A DNA stretch of 64,000 bases from Thermoguttaceae bacterium (GTDB taxonomy: Bacteria > Planctomycetota > Planctomycetia > Pirellulales > Thermoguttaceae): NCBI GenBank assembly GCA_025060325.1, contig JANXBW010000017.1, positions 45,504 through 109,503 of the forward strand, written 5' to 3'. The notes beneath the pieces are model-generated. The model searched no databases and was not told the DNA's origin. It saw nothing but the letters and a program-made list of their open reading frames with translations. Both the position numbers and the translations under genes were made by a program. Below, piece after piece: positions 9,344 to 20,300 of the stretch. Numbering within the stretch: the first letter of the stretch is position 1; each line of letters opens with the position of its first letter.

Positions 9344-11734
9344 TTAATGCGTCAGGAAATAGAGAAGGACATTTGCGACAAGCCGGAAGGCATCTTCGCG
9401 CACATAGCCTTGGCATTCTGGGCCGCTATAGCCTTCTAAAGCGCAACTGATGTCATAGGGGGAGAAGATGACCGCCCACCGGCCGTCGCGCTTGATCCCT
9501 TCGAGAACGGGCGGGCCAATTTCAACTTCCGCATTCGGTTGCCCAGGTCGGCGGACCTGCCGGCGGATTTGCCGCAGGTCGTAGCCCCCCAAGTCCGGGA
9601 GGAACAAAACTTCGTCAACAGGTATGGGAACAAGCGAAGAATCCGGGAAGAGCTCGGCCATCTCGCGGCGAAAGGACTCGGCAAAGGCCGGGCTGGAGCA
9701 GATAGCATCGGCCAGCACGGATCCGCCTCTGTCGACATATTCTCTTAACCGTTGCCGCTGAGCCTGCGAGAGGACAAAGGCATTTCTTCCTGGAAAGAAA
9801 AGTATGGGCAGCTGAAAGATGGCAGGATCGGCTAGATCCACGCTTTCTGCCACAGGATAGGAGTTAAGGCGAAGTTCCCGCTCAAGGGTGCTTGTTAGCT
9901 CCAGGAGCGCACGGGGCGTAACCGCGCAGCTTCCCCCATGACGAACCATGGCCAAGGGCAATTGGTGGCGCGATCGGGCCACGGCTGTGCGAAGCCGGGT
10001 GGCAGGACTAGCCGGGTCTTTAAACCGCAGCTCCCGACCCGTGGCATAAGCCAGGATGTTGACGCCTAAGGCGATCGCAGCGTCAATTTCCCCTTGGACT
10101 GGTGGCGGATAAACTTCACTTCGCCCCGGCCGAGCAAGCTCCCACAAACAGGAAAGTGACGGCCGGTCTCCATCCGGCGGGATGTACACGACAGAGGTCC
10201 GGCAGCCATACTGTATTCCCAGTAAAGGACGGATGTACCGTGCCGGAATCGGGAGCTCCATCCGCCAAAGAGGATGCTCCGGCGGCAGCGGTTCCAAGCG
10301 ATACTGCCCTTCCGGAAAGACAAGTTCCACAAGCCGCCGAAAGCCACTATCGAAATCGGAGCTAGCGCAATTACACTCCGCTAGAAGGAATCCTCCCTGA
10401 TCGAGGTAGCCGCGGATCTTGGCCGCCACAGCCTGAGCGCCTTCTGTTGACAAAGGCAGTGGGCTCGCCTTACCAGCCAAGTAGAGTACGGGCGCTTCTA
10501 ACAAGTCGGGGACATCGGCCCGATCCAGGGGAATGACCTGCCACACCAAATCCCGCCGCCACAAGCGTTCCACATGAAAGGTCAAATTGGCCAGGTCGTT
10601 GCGATGAGGATTCCAATCCCCCTCATTGCCGTAGCGAAGCTTGGCTGCCAACACTGGCCAGCGCCCCTTGGCCAAAAAGATAAGTGCCATGGATGTGGCG
10701 ATAAACTCGTTTGCTTCGTCACCGGCTGTGCCCCGCCAATGGTCACTGGCCTGCCCTTTGGCGCGTAAGAGTTGCTCAGCACCAGCGCGGTACCAGTCGT
10801 GTCGACCAATAAAGCGTTGGGAGGTCATCCGCCCGACGCGCTCCAGGCCATAAAGGTAGTAAAACCACCAGGCCCCGGGTAACCCGGGATTATGGCTTAC
10901 TGAAAAGACATCATCGCGGCCAAGCCACTGTAGCGCCCGAGCGACGCGGTCCGGCCCGGTCTCGCTAGGACGGCAACAAACGACTTTTTCCCCTTCCACT
11001 TGAGCATCCGGAGGTCGAAGCCGGCCGTTGCAGATAATAAGCGCCGCAATACCTGCCGCAGTCATACTCCCTGTGCCAAACAGCCCCTGCTTGTAACCCC
11101 ACGAGCCGTCGGCATTTTGTACACGCTCCCAATAGGCCTTCGCCAACCGATAGGTGCGTGCGTCCACCTGAACGCCCGCCAACTCTGCCTCGTAAAGAGC
11201 AAGGAGGGCGAATTGGGAATTGGAATTATCCCCTTGTAAGGCCGGATATCCCCAGGCACCAGCGGTGGCCGGATCATCCTTGATTTGCATCTGTTCCAGC
11301 CAGCGGACATTTCGCTCGATGAGTGCCCGATCCTTCTCCGGCTCGGCCCGGCAAAAGACCATCGTCTGAAGGGCCACGGAGTAGGTCTTGGCGGTGCGGT
11401 CAAGAGGGATTTTGCGGAGGTAGGTGAGCGCGGCCTGAATGGCCGGGTCACCCGGATCGACACCGGCGCTTAAAAGGGCTAGCGTGCACAGGGCGGTAAC
11501 CCCGCCGGGGTAGCCGGGCTTTTCCGGCCAGCTACCGTTCCGCTGCGTGCGTTTCAAAAAAGCCACCGCTCCATCAATCGCTTGCCGGACGTCTTCGGCC
11601 GTCACTTCGGCCAAGAGAGTCCTCGGGTTCCGGAATGTAAGGCCTACTAAGCATAGCCAAATTATCCACAAGCGAGGTATGAGAAAGGCCGCCGGCAGAA
11701 GGCGCCGGTAGGATCGGTGATTACGATTTGCCAT
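9344..11734 (-). CDS. Squalene-cyclase-like repeat plus DUF4159 protein
   Basis: 796 residues from the ATG at 11734 (the ORF track begins 33 codons earlier; the later Met directly precedes a signal-like segment, RLWIIWLCLVGLTF). Residues ~45-345 form prenyltransferase/squalene-cyclase-like alpha/alpha repeats (VTALCTLALLSAG, DGSWGYKQG, TAAGIAALIIC). Two DUF4159-like Rossmann segments follow: one about 390-540 (LYLAGKASP) and one about 600-796 (ILFFPGRNAF, YVDRGGSVLADAI, PYDISCALEGYSGPECQGY, LVANVLLYFL). Combined proteins of this type are common in planctomycetes; their function is unknown. It is probably secreted or periplasmic. No partner gene adjoins it. Confidence 0.85.
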   Translation of the reverse strand: MANRNHRSYRRLLPAAFLIPRLWIIWLCLVGLTFRNPRTLLAEVTAEDVRQAIDGAVAFLKRTQRNGSWPEKPGYPGGVTALCTLALLSAGVDPGDPAIQAALTYLRKIPLDRTAKTYSVALQTMVFCRAEPEKDRALIERNVRWLEQMQIKDDPATAGAWGYPALQGDNSNSQFALLALYEAELAGVQVDARTYRLAKAYWERVQNADGSWGYKQGLFGTGSMTAAGIAALIICNGRLRPPDAQVEGEKVVCCRPSETGPDRVARALQWLGRDDVFSVSHNPGLPGAWWFYYLYGLERVGRMTSQRFIGRHDWYRAGAEQLLRAKGQASDHWRGTAGDEANEFIATSMALIFLAKGRWPVLAAKLRYGNEGDWNPHRNDLANLTFHVERLWRRDLVWQVIPLDRADVPDLLEAPVLYLAGKASPLPLSTEGAQAVAAKIRGYLDQGGFLLAECNCASSDFDSGFRRLVELVFPEGQYRLEPLPPEHPLWRMELPIPARYIRPLLGIQYGCRTSVVYIPPDGDRPSLSCLWELARPGRSEVYPPPVQGEIDAAIALGVNILAYATGRELRFKDPASPATRLRTAVARSRHQLPLAMVRHGGSCAVTPRALLELTSTLERELRLNSYPVAESVDLADPAIFQLPILFFPGRNAFVLSQAQRQRLREYVDRGGSVLADAICSSPAFAESFRREMAELFPDSSLVPIPVDEVLFLPDLGGYDLRQIRRQVRRPGQPNAEVEIGPPVLEGIKRDGRWAVIFSPYDISCALEGYSGPECQGYVREDAFRLVANVLLYFLTH

Positions 11735-11900
11735 TGTTCTCGTCGACAATCTTAAGACGATGACAGGCGGCTCGTTTTTGGGTGCGGCAAGAATTTGACA
11801 CAAGAATTGGCCGCTAGGGCGACAAACGTTCACTTAGAGTTACCAGCATAGTATCTACCAAAAAGGCGGTCGAGGCTTTAAGCGTCGAAGCTCTCCGTGA

Positions 11901-12347
11901 TTACGCACTTGAGGGATTTTGTCCCGCGCGGGAGCCCGGCGCTTGCGAGTGGCTTGCCCTCTGGGTTGGGTGCCCCTCCCGCGGTGGATGGTAGGTGCGA
12001 AGCCAAACGGTCATTAGCGTAAACAGCCAGCGAACAGCAAGATACGATACCACAACATAAAGCGCAAAACGGAAAACAGTGTTTATATCCACCGAACGAA
12101 CTCCGAACCGGGCGAACTCCGAAGAATTTCTCCGCTTAGTGCCCTTAAGAATCTGGAGCGGCTGGCTTGCCCAGTCCCCCTTTTCGCTCCGCGGTTTTCG
12201 ATCCAAGGGGTAGTTGAGTTGTTCCCGGACAAGCTTAACGCAGTCGGCCATTCCAAACGAGCGGTCAACTGTCGATGAAACCACCCCCAGCTTTAGCCTA
12301 ATGGCAATGTCAGTCCATCTGGCACTCGTTTTGATCAGAGCTGGCAA
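11901..12347 (-). CDS. Possible small membrane protein of unknown function
   Basis: An open frame starts 11 bp after the P-II stop on the same strand. The first half has no recognisable content. The last ~63 codons contain a plausible membrane helix (VFRFALYVVVSYLAVRWLFTLMTVWL) and a polar, basic tail. A shorter gene from the GTG at 12092 would encode just this part. I do not recognise the family. The hydrophobic segment and placement behind the P-II gene favour a real short gene, but no strong ribosome-binding site is visible, so it could be chance. Confidence 0.35.
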   Translation of the reverse strand: MPALIKTSARWTDIAIRLKLGVVSSTVDRSFGMADCVKLVREQLNYPLDRKPRSEKGDWASQPLQILKGTKRRNSSEFARFGVRSVDINTVFRFALYVVVSYLAVRWLFTLMTVWLRTYHPPREGHPTQRASHSQAPGSRAGQNPSSA

Positions 12348-12358
12348 GCTCGGCTCGT

Positions 12359-12706
12359 CTATGACGCCTCTACCTCGATCGTTGCCGCGGCGGCCTTTTC
12401 GTCACCGGTAGGGTCCGCGGCCGGCACCACGAAGATCTTCCCGTCGCCCATACGTCCTGTTCGCGCCGCGGAAACAATCGCTCGGATCACCTGCTCGGTT
12501 TTCTCGTCTCTCACCCAAAGCGTAAGTTGCACCTTCGGCAAGTAAGCAAGCGAGTATTCGCTGCCCCGATATTCGTCGAGATAGCTTTTTTGTCGACCAA
12601 ATCCCTTCACCTCTCGGACAGCAAGGGCTTCGATCGCGGTCGGGTCAAGGGCCGCAAGCACTTTTTCTGCCAAAAACGGCCGAACAATGGCAATTATCTG
12701 CTTCAT
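12359..12706 (-). CDS. P-II-like signal protein with altered C terminus
   Basis: 115 residues from MKQIIAIVRPF (ATG at 12706; the ORF track begins 21 codons earlier). The body matches GlnB/GlnK: VREVKGFGRQK, a T-loop with RGSEYSLAYLPKV (Tyr at position 51 as in GlnB), and ARTGRMGDGKIFV. P-II proteins bind ATP and 2-oxoglutarate and control nitrogen-related targets. After GDGKIFV, the usual RIRTGE strand reads ADPTGDE, so both ATP-contacting Arg are missing, and an Ala-rich tail follows. No amtB, glnA or other nitrogen gene adjoins it. It may be a P-II-like protein with another ligand or partner. Confidence 0.85.
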   Translation of the reverse strand: MKQIIAIVRPFLAEKVLAALDPTAIEALAVREVKGFGRQKSYLDEYRGSEYSLAYLPKVQLTLWVRDEKTEQVIRAIVSAARTGRMGDGKIFVVPAADPTGDEKAAAATIEVEAS

Positions 12707-13255
12707 AGGTACGTTTATGCTTAGTCCACAGTTGCTTCGCAGGCGGTCAACGACTTGGGTCTGCCTCAAAAGCGTGTCTTTTGGCTCTTCGTTCCCTCGC
12801 CGAGGCTAAAGAGTCCCATGCGTCGGTGTGCTCCCCAGGCTCAACCTGCCCGCAATTTACTCCGATAGGTTGTTTCGGCGGTGATTGGCAAAGCATTTCT
12901 TGTTTTAACCGTTGCCGGTTTCAACTTGCGATTATACCGGCGAGTGGGATTTCCGCGGAGAGAACCTTCGCCTTACCACTAAGTTACGTTTGCCTGGGAT
13001 TGTTCAGCAGGAGGAGCACAACCGGCTTTGCGAGGAACATCGATCCTATTATCCGCGCCTGCAAGCGGGGCGTATGAAGGTACTTCCAAAGGGACACTGT
13101 GGAGTGAGGGGGGAGGCAAAGTTTACACGGGCAAAGAGTGGCCCGAAGCCGGGCTGATCATGGGAAGCATCTCGGACCGAACTGTCCGGCGGGATGACCG
13201 CGGCGGTAAGGAAAATCGGTTGTCCCGCTGCAAGGCATCTCAGCAAGGGTGCGGC
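12707..13255. other. Intergenic region without a convincing gene
   Basis: About 550 bp between the P-II gene and lpxB. Short plus-strand frames exist, but none shows a known motif or a persuasive start. Nothing else was seen here. Confidence 0.5.
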
Positions 13256-14623
13256 TTACCTTTCGGAGATCCGCACTGGCCGCGAGCTGGAAGCCTGGGG
13301 CCGCCCTGGCATACTCTCCTCGCCAAACCAATGGGGAGGTGGCACGGCAAAATTGGCTGCGGAGGAAAGATCCCTGCGTGCATCGGGGGAGGATTGGCCA
13401 AAGATGCGGCCGACGACGCAGGCGGCGGCTCTTCCGGCCGCCCCGGGTTGTCCATAGGCCTCCTTCAGTTGCCGCAGACGTCGCCGGCATTCATTGTAGG
13501 CTGCCGGGTCGGATAGCCATCCCAGGACATGTTCGGCAATGGCCGCAGATGGATCTCGGTAAGTCAAAAATTCGGGGTAGATCGTGCCATCTTGATCCTT
13601 AAGCCCTGGCCATCTGCGCCCTGGTTGGAGCGGATTTTGCGCGGCAAGCAGGTTGACTAAACAGATGTACCGTACCTGACGGAAAAATCCTTGCGCAAGC
13701 CACGCGGAGGCCGGAATATGATAAACAATGGCCGCAGGCTTCTCGTGATACAAAAGCTCAAGGCTCACCGATCCCGAAACGGCCACACAACACCGAGCAA
13801 TGTGGATGAGCTCCTGTGTCTTGCCAGCCCAAATGTGGAGGGGAAATTCAATCTCTGCCGAATGTTCTTGCAGCCACTGAGCATGTTCCGATGAGAAGGC
13901 AGCAACGGCAAAGCGTGTTGCCGGCCGACATTTGGCCACCTCTCTTGCCACCCGAAGCAGGATGTGATAGTTGGCCTCAAGCTCCTGCATTCGCGAGCCA
14001 GGCAGGAGCGTCACCCAGGGACCGGCGTCAAGTCGCAGGCTGTTAATGAACGCTCGATCTAGTGCTCGTTGCGAAAGATAGTCAAAGAAGGGATGGCCGA
14101 TATAAACAACTGAACAGCCATGCTGACGGAAGAAGTCGGCTTCAAACGGCAGTGTGCACAGGACAAGGTCGGTAAGCCGACGCATTTTGTGGACACGCCA
14201 TCGTGCCCACGCCCACACCTGGGGCGGCACGTAATAGAAGACGGGGATGCCGCATCGCTTTGCCGCTCGGGCAATCCACCAATTAAAGCCCGGAAAGTCA
14301 ACAAGAATCACCCCAGCTGGGGGGTTCGTTCGAAAGGTCTTGGCCGCCTTCTGCCAAAGGTTGACAAATCGTGGCAAATGGAGGAAAGCCCGGCCGAACC
14401 ACATCACCGCCCATTGCGTTAAGTCCGCATAGAGGTGACACCCGGCCGAAGCAAGGTGTCGCCCGCCGTATCCAAAGGCCAAGAGGTCCGGCATGAGTCG
14501 ACGAATTTCGCGCAGGAGTGTCGCCGCGTGGAGGTCCCCGCTTGGTTCGCCGGCAGAAAAGAATAAGCTCGGCGTTGACTGATTACCCGCTGGGAGTTTG
14601 GTGCGCGCCTCATCCGACATCAT
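13256..14623 (-). CDS. lpxB: Lipid-A-disaccharide synthase LpxB
   Basis: 455 residues (454 if the second of two adjacent ATG codons is used, which is better spaced from GGAGG). The GT19 LpxB motifs are clear: FFSAGEPSGDLHA near the N terminus, AFGYGGRHLASAGC, VDFPGFNWWIA, YYVPPQVWAWA, HPFFDYL and TLLPGSRMQELE. LpxB joins UDP-2,3-diacylglucosamine and lipid X to form the lipid A disaccharide at the inner membrane, so the cell makes lipid A. The C terminus runs ~60 residues past the usual end and is rich in Ala, Ser and Arg. It is not next to other lpx genes here. Confidence 0.95.
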   Translation of the reverse strand: MMSDEARTKLPAGNQSTPSLFFSAGEPSGDLHAATLLREIRRLMPDLLAFGYGGRHLASAGCHLYADLTQWAVMWFGRAFLHLPRFVNLWQKAAKTFRTNPPAGVILVDFPGFNWWIARAAKRCGIPVFYYVPPQVWAWARWRVHKMRRLTDLVLCTLPFEADFFRQHGCSVVYIGHPFFDYLSQRALDRAFINSLRLDAGPWVTLLPGSRMQELEANYHILLRVAREVAKCRPATRFAVAAFSSEHAQWLQEHSAEIEFPLHIWAGKTQELIHIARCCVAVSGSVSLELLYHEKPAAIVYHIPASAWLAQGFFRQVRYICLVNLLAAQNPLQPGRRWPGLKDQDGTIYPEFLTYRDPSAAIAEHVLGWLSDPAAYNECRRRLRQLKEAYGQPGAAGRAAACVVGRIFGQSSPDARRDLSSAANFAVPPPHWFGEESMPGRPQASSSRPVRISER

Positions 14624-15647
14624 CCCGCCTCCATGAGGGATGCCGCTTGGCCGGGTAAAATTAGTGGCAAAGAATCAATCGATCTGTGGACGAACTTTTC
14701 GGGCGGAGACTGGCCTCTTCCCTCCGCAGCAAAGCGATCTGAAGCCAGCTCGGCTATTTGTAAAAATCTCGTCAGCCACCTTGGGTAAACCGCGTTTTAA
14801 CTGGGCGCCCGTCAAGCACGGTTCTGGAAGGAATTGTCATCAACCGGTGCCTCCCATAGCTGGGTCGGGTCTTGCCCCAACCACCACGCGGTTTGTTTGG
14901 GCTTTAAAAGGGTTAAGGGAGTCAGTTTGGTCAAGAGCACCAATCGGGGGAAAGGCCAGTTTCTAGACGTGATGCTGTGGGAGTAACGGAGCTTCCCGAA
15001 AAGTCTTAGAGGCTAACGCCGGCCCGGCCGAACACCGGGTTGAGAGTGCGCAAGCACCTTGCAGCAAGGACCATTAAATATACAAGTAAGTTGCTAATTT
15101 AACTAATGTACTTTTGGCCTAGTCACCGGTTCCAGAAGGTCTTCTTGTCCGGCTTTCGCTGGGGAAATAAGGCCGGAGATTCGTTTTCGTCAACGTCCCG
15201 GTGTGGGTGGTGATCCCAGGAGCCCTAGCTGCTGAAAGGGGATCACGACCTCCGGTGCGGATTTCTCGCCAGACTCTTGACCGGCATATGTAATCGACTA
15301 ATCATTGGAGGGGTCATCAACCGAAAGCCATTTAGTAGAGTCGGGTTAATCCGCAAATTTCCCTATTAGCCAACGCCCCGGCAAGACTGCATGATTCGTA
15401 GCTTGAGCAACAAACTAATCATCTGGCGAAGGATCGCTACTTGTCGCTGTTGTTGTCCGGCGTGACGCCGGACAAGCCCACCTCTTTTCGCCGCTTTTAA
15501 CCTGCCGTTTGCTTTGGTGTAGCTCTGGCCGTGGAAGTTCGGAAGGAATAAGCCTTCCCCCCTTTACCACACACCGACTGGCGGACCACTCGCACCCAAC
15601 CATTCTGGCCGAGCGAACTTTGTCAAGGCACGATTGGAGTCATAGCG
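14624..15647. other. Intergenic region without a convincing gene
   Basis: About 1 kb between divergent lpxB and cysE. It holds the near-perfect palindrome at 15453-15475. I see no ORF with family features; the long spacing between divergent genes leaves room for promoters of both. Confidence 0.55.
15453..15475. promoter_or_regulatory. Perfect 11-bp inverted repeat upstream of cysE
   Basis: Arms TTGTCCGGCGT and ACGCCGGACAA flank a single central base; every arm base pairs. It lies ~170 bp upstream of the cysE start. No T-run follows on either strand, so an intrinsic terminator is unlikely; an operator or an RNA hairpin in the cysE leader is more likely. The regulator is unknown. Confidence 0.45.
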
Positions 15648-16637
15648 ATGATGCCCTTTGTGGTCCTGAGGAAGGACAAGATTCCGGAGATTACCGATCG
15701 GCTAGTGGCGACCTATCGCGAGGTAGAGAGCCTTACCCATCTCGGTCACTGCCCTTTGCCAAATTACGAGGTCGTCATTAGCTGCATTGAAGATCTAAAG
15801 GAGGTGCTTTTCCCGGGTTATCGCCGGCGGGAGTTTCTCCATTGGGAGAACATTGGCTACTACGTGGGCTCGTTGATCGACAGACTGCACGATCGGCTGC
15901 GGGCCCAGATTGCTCGGGCACTGTGCCACGCTGCCGGAGATGACATCAGTTGCACTTCGGAACAGAGGACGTTTTACGAAAGGCTCGGTGACGAGAAGGC
16001 GATTGCCTTTCTGGAACAACTCCCGGAGCTGCGGCGGATCTTGGCGTTGGACGCTCAGGCGGCCTACGATGGCGATCCGGCGTGTAAGTCGCTGGATGAG
16101 GTCATCTTCTGCTACCCGGGATTTGAGGCAGTAACTGTTTATCGACTTGCTCATTTGCTGCATGAGTTAGGCGTGCCGCTCATCCCGCGAATGATGACCG
16201 AATGGGCACATAGCCGCACGGGAATCGATATTCATCCGGGCGCAAAGATCGGCAAACATTTCTTCATCGACCACGGTACTGGTGTTGTCATTGGCGAGAC
16301 CTGCGAAATCGGCGACCACGTTAAGATCTATCAGGGGGTGACGCTGGGGGCACTCAGCTTTCCCACGGATGCTGAGGGGAAACTTGTCCGTGGACTAAAG
16401 CGCCACCCCACGATCGAGGATCGTGTTGTCATTTACGCCAATGCGACTATCTTAGGCGGTGAGACGGTGATCGGGCATGATTCAGTCATTGGATCAAGCG
16501 TTTGGTTGACAAGCTCCGTCCCGCCGTATACGACCGTCACCATGGAGAAGCCTCGTTTACGTATGCGGGGCAAGAACGGCGATGAGCTTCGGCCCGTGGT
16601 CAAAGAGCCGGTACCCGCGGCTGACTCGCAAGTCTAG
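15648..16637 (+). CDS. cysE: Serine O-acetyltransferase
   Basis: 329 residues. An alpha-helical N-terminal part (to ~185) is followed by a left-handed beta-helix of hexapeptide repeats (about 190-300): [63 protein letters not shown] and [14 protein letters not shown]. The DHGTG and RHPTIED segments are the active-site signatures of serine acetyltransferase, which makes O-acetylserine from serine and acetyl-CoA for cysteine synthesis. The length and long N terminus resemble the EpsC type. No cysK adjoins it. An upstream palindrome may be a regulatory site. Confidence 0.95.
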   Translation: MMPFVVLRKDKIPEITDRLVATYREVESLTHLGHCPLPNYEVVISCIEDLKEVLFPGYRRREFLHWENIGYYVGSLIDRLHDRLRAQIARALCHAAGDDISCTSEQRTFYERLGDEKAIAFLEQLPELRRILALDAQAAYDGDPACKSLDEVIFCYPGFEAVTVYRLAHLLHELGVPLIPRMMTEWAHSRTGIDIHPGAKIGKHFFIDHGTGVVIGETCEIGDHVKIYQGVTLGALSFPTDAEGKLVRGLKRHPTIEDRVVIYANATILGGETVIGHDSVIGSSVWLTSSVPPYTTVTMEKPRLRMRGKNGDELRPVVKEPVPAADSQV

Positions 16638-17339
16638 GTACCCTGGTGGCTGGGCTTTTTTCGGCAACAACTACCTTCCCTCTATCAGCGATTTACTACG
16701 CGCGATGGAAGACCGTGCCGCGATGGTGCTAAAGAAGGGAAAGTCGATCGAGTTTTGCGTGTAACCTTTGAAGTAACTTGTTAGGGGAAATCTCTATGGT
16801 TTAGGGGGGCTCGGCCTTAGCAACAAGTGCGGCGTGAAATTAACGCGGTGTGGCCATGCCCGCGGAGGAGGAACTAAGAGGAAGTCGGTGCATCGGAGAT
16901 TAAGGTCGCTCGATTATTTTCTGGGCATCCCTGGGGCCAAAACACGAGATCGGTTGAATACCACTCGGCTTTGTGCCAGGCTGCTTTTCCAGTTAAGCAA
17001 GGAGATCTTTCTTAGGCTTGCCTTCCGCGCGGAGTTTTTAATGACAAGATCGCGCTAACAAGCTAGCCTCCCGCATTGAGATATTCCTGTCGACTTTCAG
17101 CTTGATTCAGCAGAGGCTAGTAATGGGCCACAAGTTAGCAGTTACGGCTATCTTTTTCTCGTGAGCTTGTTGAAAGCGTGTCATGTTATAGCTCGAGGCG
17201 CTGCCAACCGGTCTGGAAATCACAAGTAAAAAATGGGGTGAGACACGGGTAATGCAGTTGGTACCTTCCGCCGTTTTCGCCCGGGATGACACGGTCTCTG
17301 AGGTTCTTATGCACAGTAACCGGCCCTGACGCGGTGCGT
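16638..17339. other. Intergenic region without a convincing gene
   Basis: About 700 bp between convergent cysE and the NACHT gene. No ORF, RNA gene or clear terminator hairpin was recognised. Confidence 0.5.
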
Positions 17340-20300
17340 TTATCCTACGGGCCTTAAATTGACGGCATTAAGAACGAGTTTGCCGCTGGATGGGTGTGTG
17401 GAAACCGCCAGTTGGAAAATGACGACCTGGCTTTGCATTAGGGCATGGCCGGGCTCAATTCGAAAATCCCTGTAATACGGCACAAAGAGCCACTCCGAGT
17501 TTTTCTGATAGCCGAACAAGTTTATCCCTTGCAACTCCTCGGGGGACGGAGCTGTGTCCGGAGAAGTCAGGCGCCGGTTAAGTGCCTCGATTCGCTCGTG
17601 TTCTGCGTGATTGTGGATCAACTGCTTTTGCGAAAAACGCAGATGGGCACAAAGACGGGCAAATTCAGCTTTAAGGTTGGTATCTTCTTTCTTTCGGATC
17701 TTTGGCAGCAAGTGGGAAGAGGCATACTCAATCGCCGCCTGAACATGGCCGCACTCGAAAAGAAGGAATAGCTCCAGGGCGTCAGCCGAATATTGTCGGG
17801 AAATAAGCCTAGGGAGTTCGCTGCAAAGCTCCTTGGCTTTCTCAGGTGGAGCTACCGATGCTAAAAGTTTTTCCAAGGTGGCTGTGGACAGTGTGCCATG
17901 GGCCCAAGCCGTCCGGATGAACCGGATGGCATCGGTTATTCGCCCCTGGGAAACAGCAGCTGCCACAAGCCGTTCACCCATCTCGTCAACTAATCGTAAG
18001 CAGCGCACATAGTGCCCGGCCTGTGGGAACTTCCCCTCGTCGATTAACTGCGTAATCAGACTCCCAACAAAGGTCCTGACGGCTTCCGACGCTTTCTGCC
18101 CTTGCCAACGGACTTTGTGGAAAGATTCCAGGATTTTGGCAGCTCCTTCCTCCTGAGCACGCTGCTCCAGCAGCTCAAGTATTCCACTTTGATCAGGTCG
18201 GGAACCAAGACGCCCTATCCAAGGAAGCGCAATCTCCAAATAACCGTTTGCTAAGCACCATGCGAGAAACCTGTCCCCAAGTTCCTGAAACTTTTTTCGT
18301 TCGCGTAAAGGGGATTCACGTGACCATTGACTTGGCAGCCAGTATAGGTACAGAGCGACGGTGTCCAGCGCGTTCACCTGAGACGCAATATCCAGAAAGT
18401 TTTCGAAAACCCCTGTTAATAGTCCGGTTTCTGCAAGCGCCTGCGTAACCGATCTGACGAGATCTGCGTGGCACAGGGCGTGTACAGCGCGAAGGAGCGA
18501 AGCTGTGGAAATTTTCGCTAGCCTTTTGAAGCATTCCTTAAGCTCGTTTAATTGAACCCCGGCTTTCCAAGGCCAAAGTAATGCTGCAAGCTCAGCTTGC
18601 TGTAAACCCAGTTTAATGCCCCAGACAATGGCCGCCCCTACGCGTCGTTCTTCGGCTAGCTTGTCAATCAAAAATTCCGGCGTCAACTCTGCCGAAAGAT
18701 TGAATTCCTCGATCAGACGAAGGGCCTCTTCCCACTGTCCTGCCTTGATATACCCATCAACTATTTTCCGGCCAAGCTGCGCGCGTAGTCCGAGGCGTCT
18801 TGTCCATTCTGTGGCCGCACCGAGCTTGCCTGACTCAACCAGCTTGCAAAGCCACTCTGCGACAGGATAGCTGTTTTGCTCCCCTAATGTTTCGACGATC
18901 AGCAGGGCATGCTCCCAGTTCCCGGAGGCTATCGTATTTTGGAGAATCTGCCGGGGAAATTGCGCCAACAGGTCTAGTTCCTTAAGAAAAGAGAGTGCGG
19001 CAGGTACTCCTTCGGTCTCGATTAGGTGTTGGGTAAAAGTTTTGAAACCCAGCTCTGGTTCTAACTGTTGACGAAGGCCGGCTGACAGACGCTCATGCCA
19101 CTCTCTTAGAAGTCTCAGGGCCGTTTTCCATTGACAAGCGTTCTTAAGGCCCTGGAGGATCGTCCGTGCGAATTGCTCCTCCAATCCAAACTGAGACACC
19201 CAATTGCCGGCGAGAGTAAATTTTCTTTTCTCGCATAGCTCCTCGATCCACCTGGCAGGAGGAAATTCATTTTCGAGTTGCAGCCGCCAGATACACTCCA
19301 AGATAATTTCGGTCTGGTCCTCGCGCTGGCAAGCTTGGATTAAGGTGGGAGCCAGTTTACGGAGCTGAAATTTTTCCATCCAATGAAGTGCTTCAGTTAC
19401 CGAGCCTTGTCGAATGAGTTTTTCGACGTATGGGGCCGGATCAACCATGTCTTCCAATTGGAAGCCCCATATGAACAACAAACAGAATCGGGGCGCGAAC
19501 TCGTACTTTGTCCACTTTTTGGTGAGGAGGTCAGCGGCCTCTTCTTGAAGGTTTGCAGGAATGGGGGCTTCCCTTGACTGAAGTGGAGCGAGCAATGCTT
19601 CCGCGTATCGTCGTGCATTCGGCCCCAGTCTCCGCAGGGCGCTGAAGGTCGCCTCGACGGCCGGGGCCTCCCCGGTAAACGCGCGGGCCAAAATCCGCGG
19701 AATGCCAGCTATGTGTTTGACTTGTCGGGCCTCCCGAAGCCAGTGGGCTAAAGTCTTCCCGTCCCCGAGGATATAGATGGTCCGGAACTTCTCCGTTAGC
19801 TCATTTTCCGACTGCCGTGGCAAGCTGGAGATGTCCAGACGCCCCAGAACGTTCGTTACGCGTTCAATGGAGGGAGCCAATTCGCTTTGTACACACCGGG
19901 CAGCCAAGGACAGTTCTCGTTCGACGACACTGTCGAAAAGTGCCTTCGGCGACCCAAGTAGGCCGTAGAGGAGCACCAATGGCTCTCGCCAAAACTCGTT
20001 GCCTCTGAGCGGCTCGATCGCTGTGGGCGAAAGCTCATAGCGGGCTTTCAACCCAAGCGCGGCGAAATACTCTTGGTACATTTCGTGGGCGAAAGCGAGG
20101 ATATCCCCTTGGTCGGTGAGAAGCCCATTGTCGACGATTTCGTGAACAAACGCTGCGGAGTCAACTTGGTAACCTACTGCGTTGGCACGAGAATTTATGA
20201 CCTCCCAAGCGTAAAGCCGCGGAAAACTTACGCGATTATCGAGCCGGGACTTATACCCCAGCTCACTTAACAGATCAAGCTTTATATCTCGACGTGTCTG

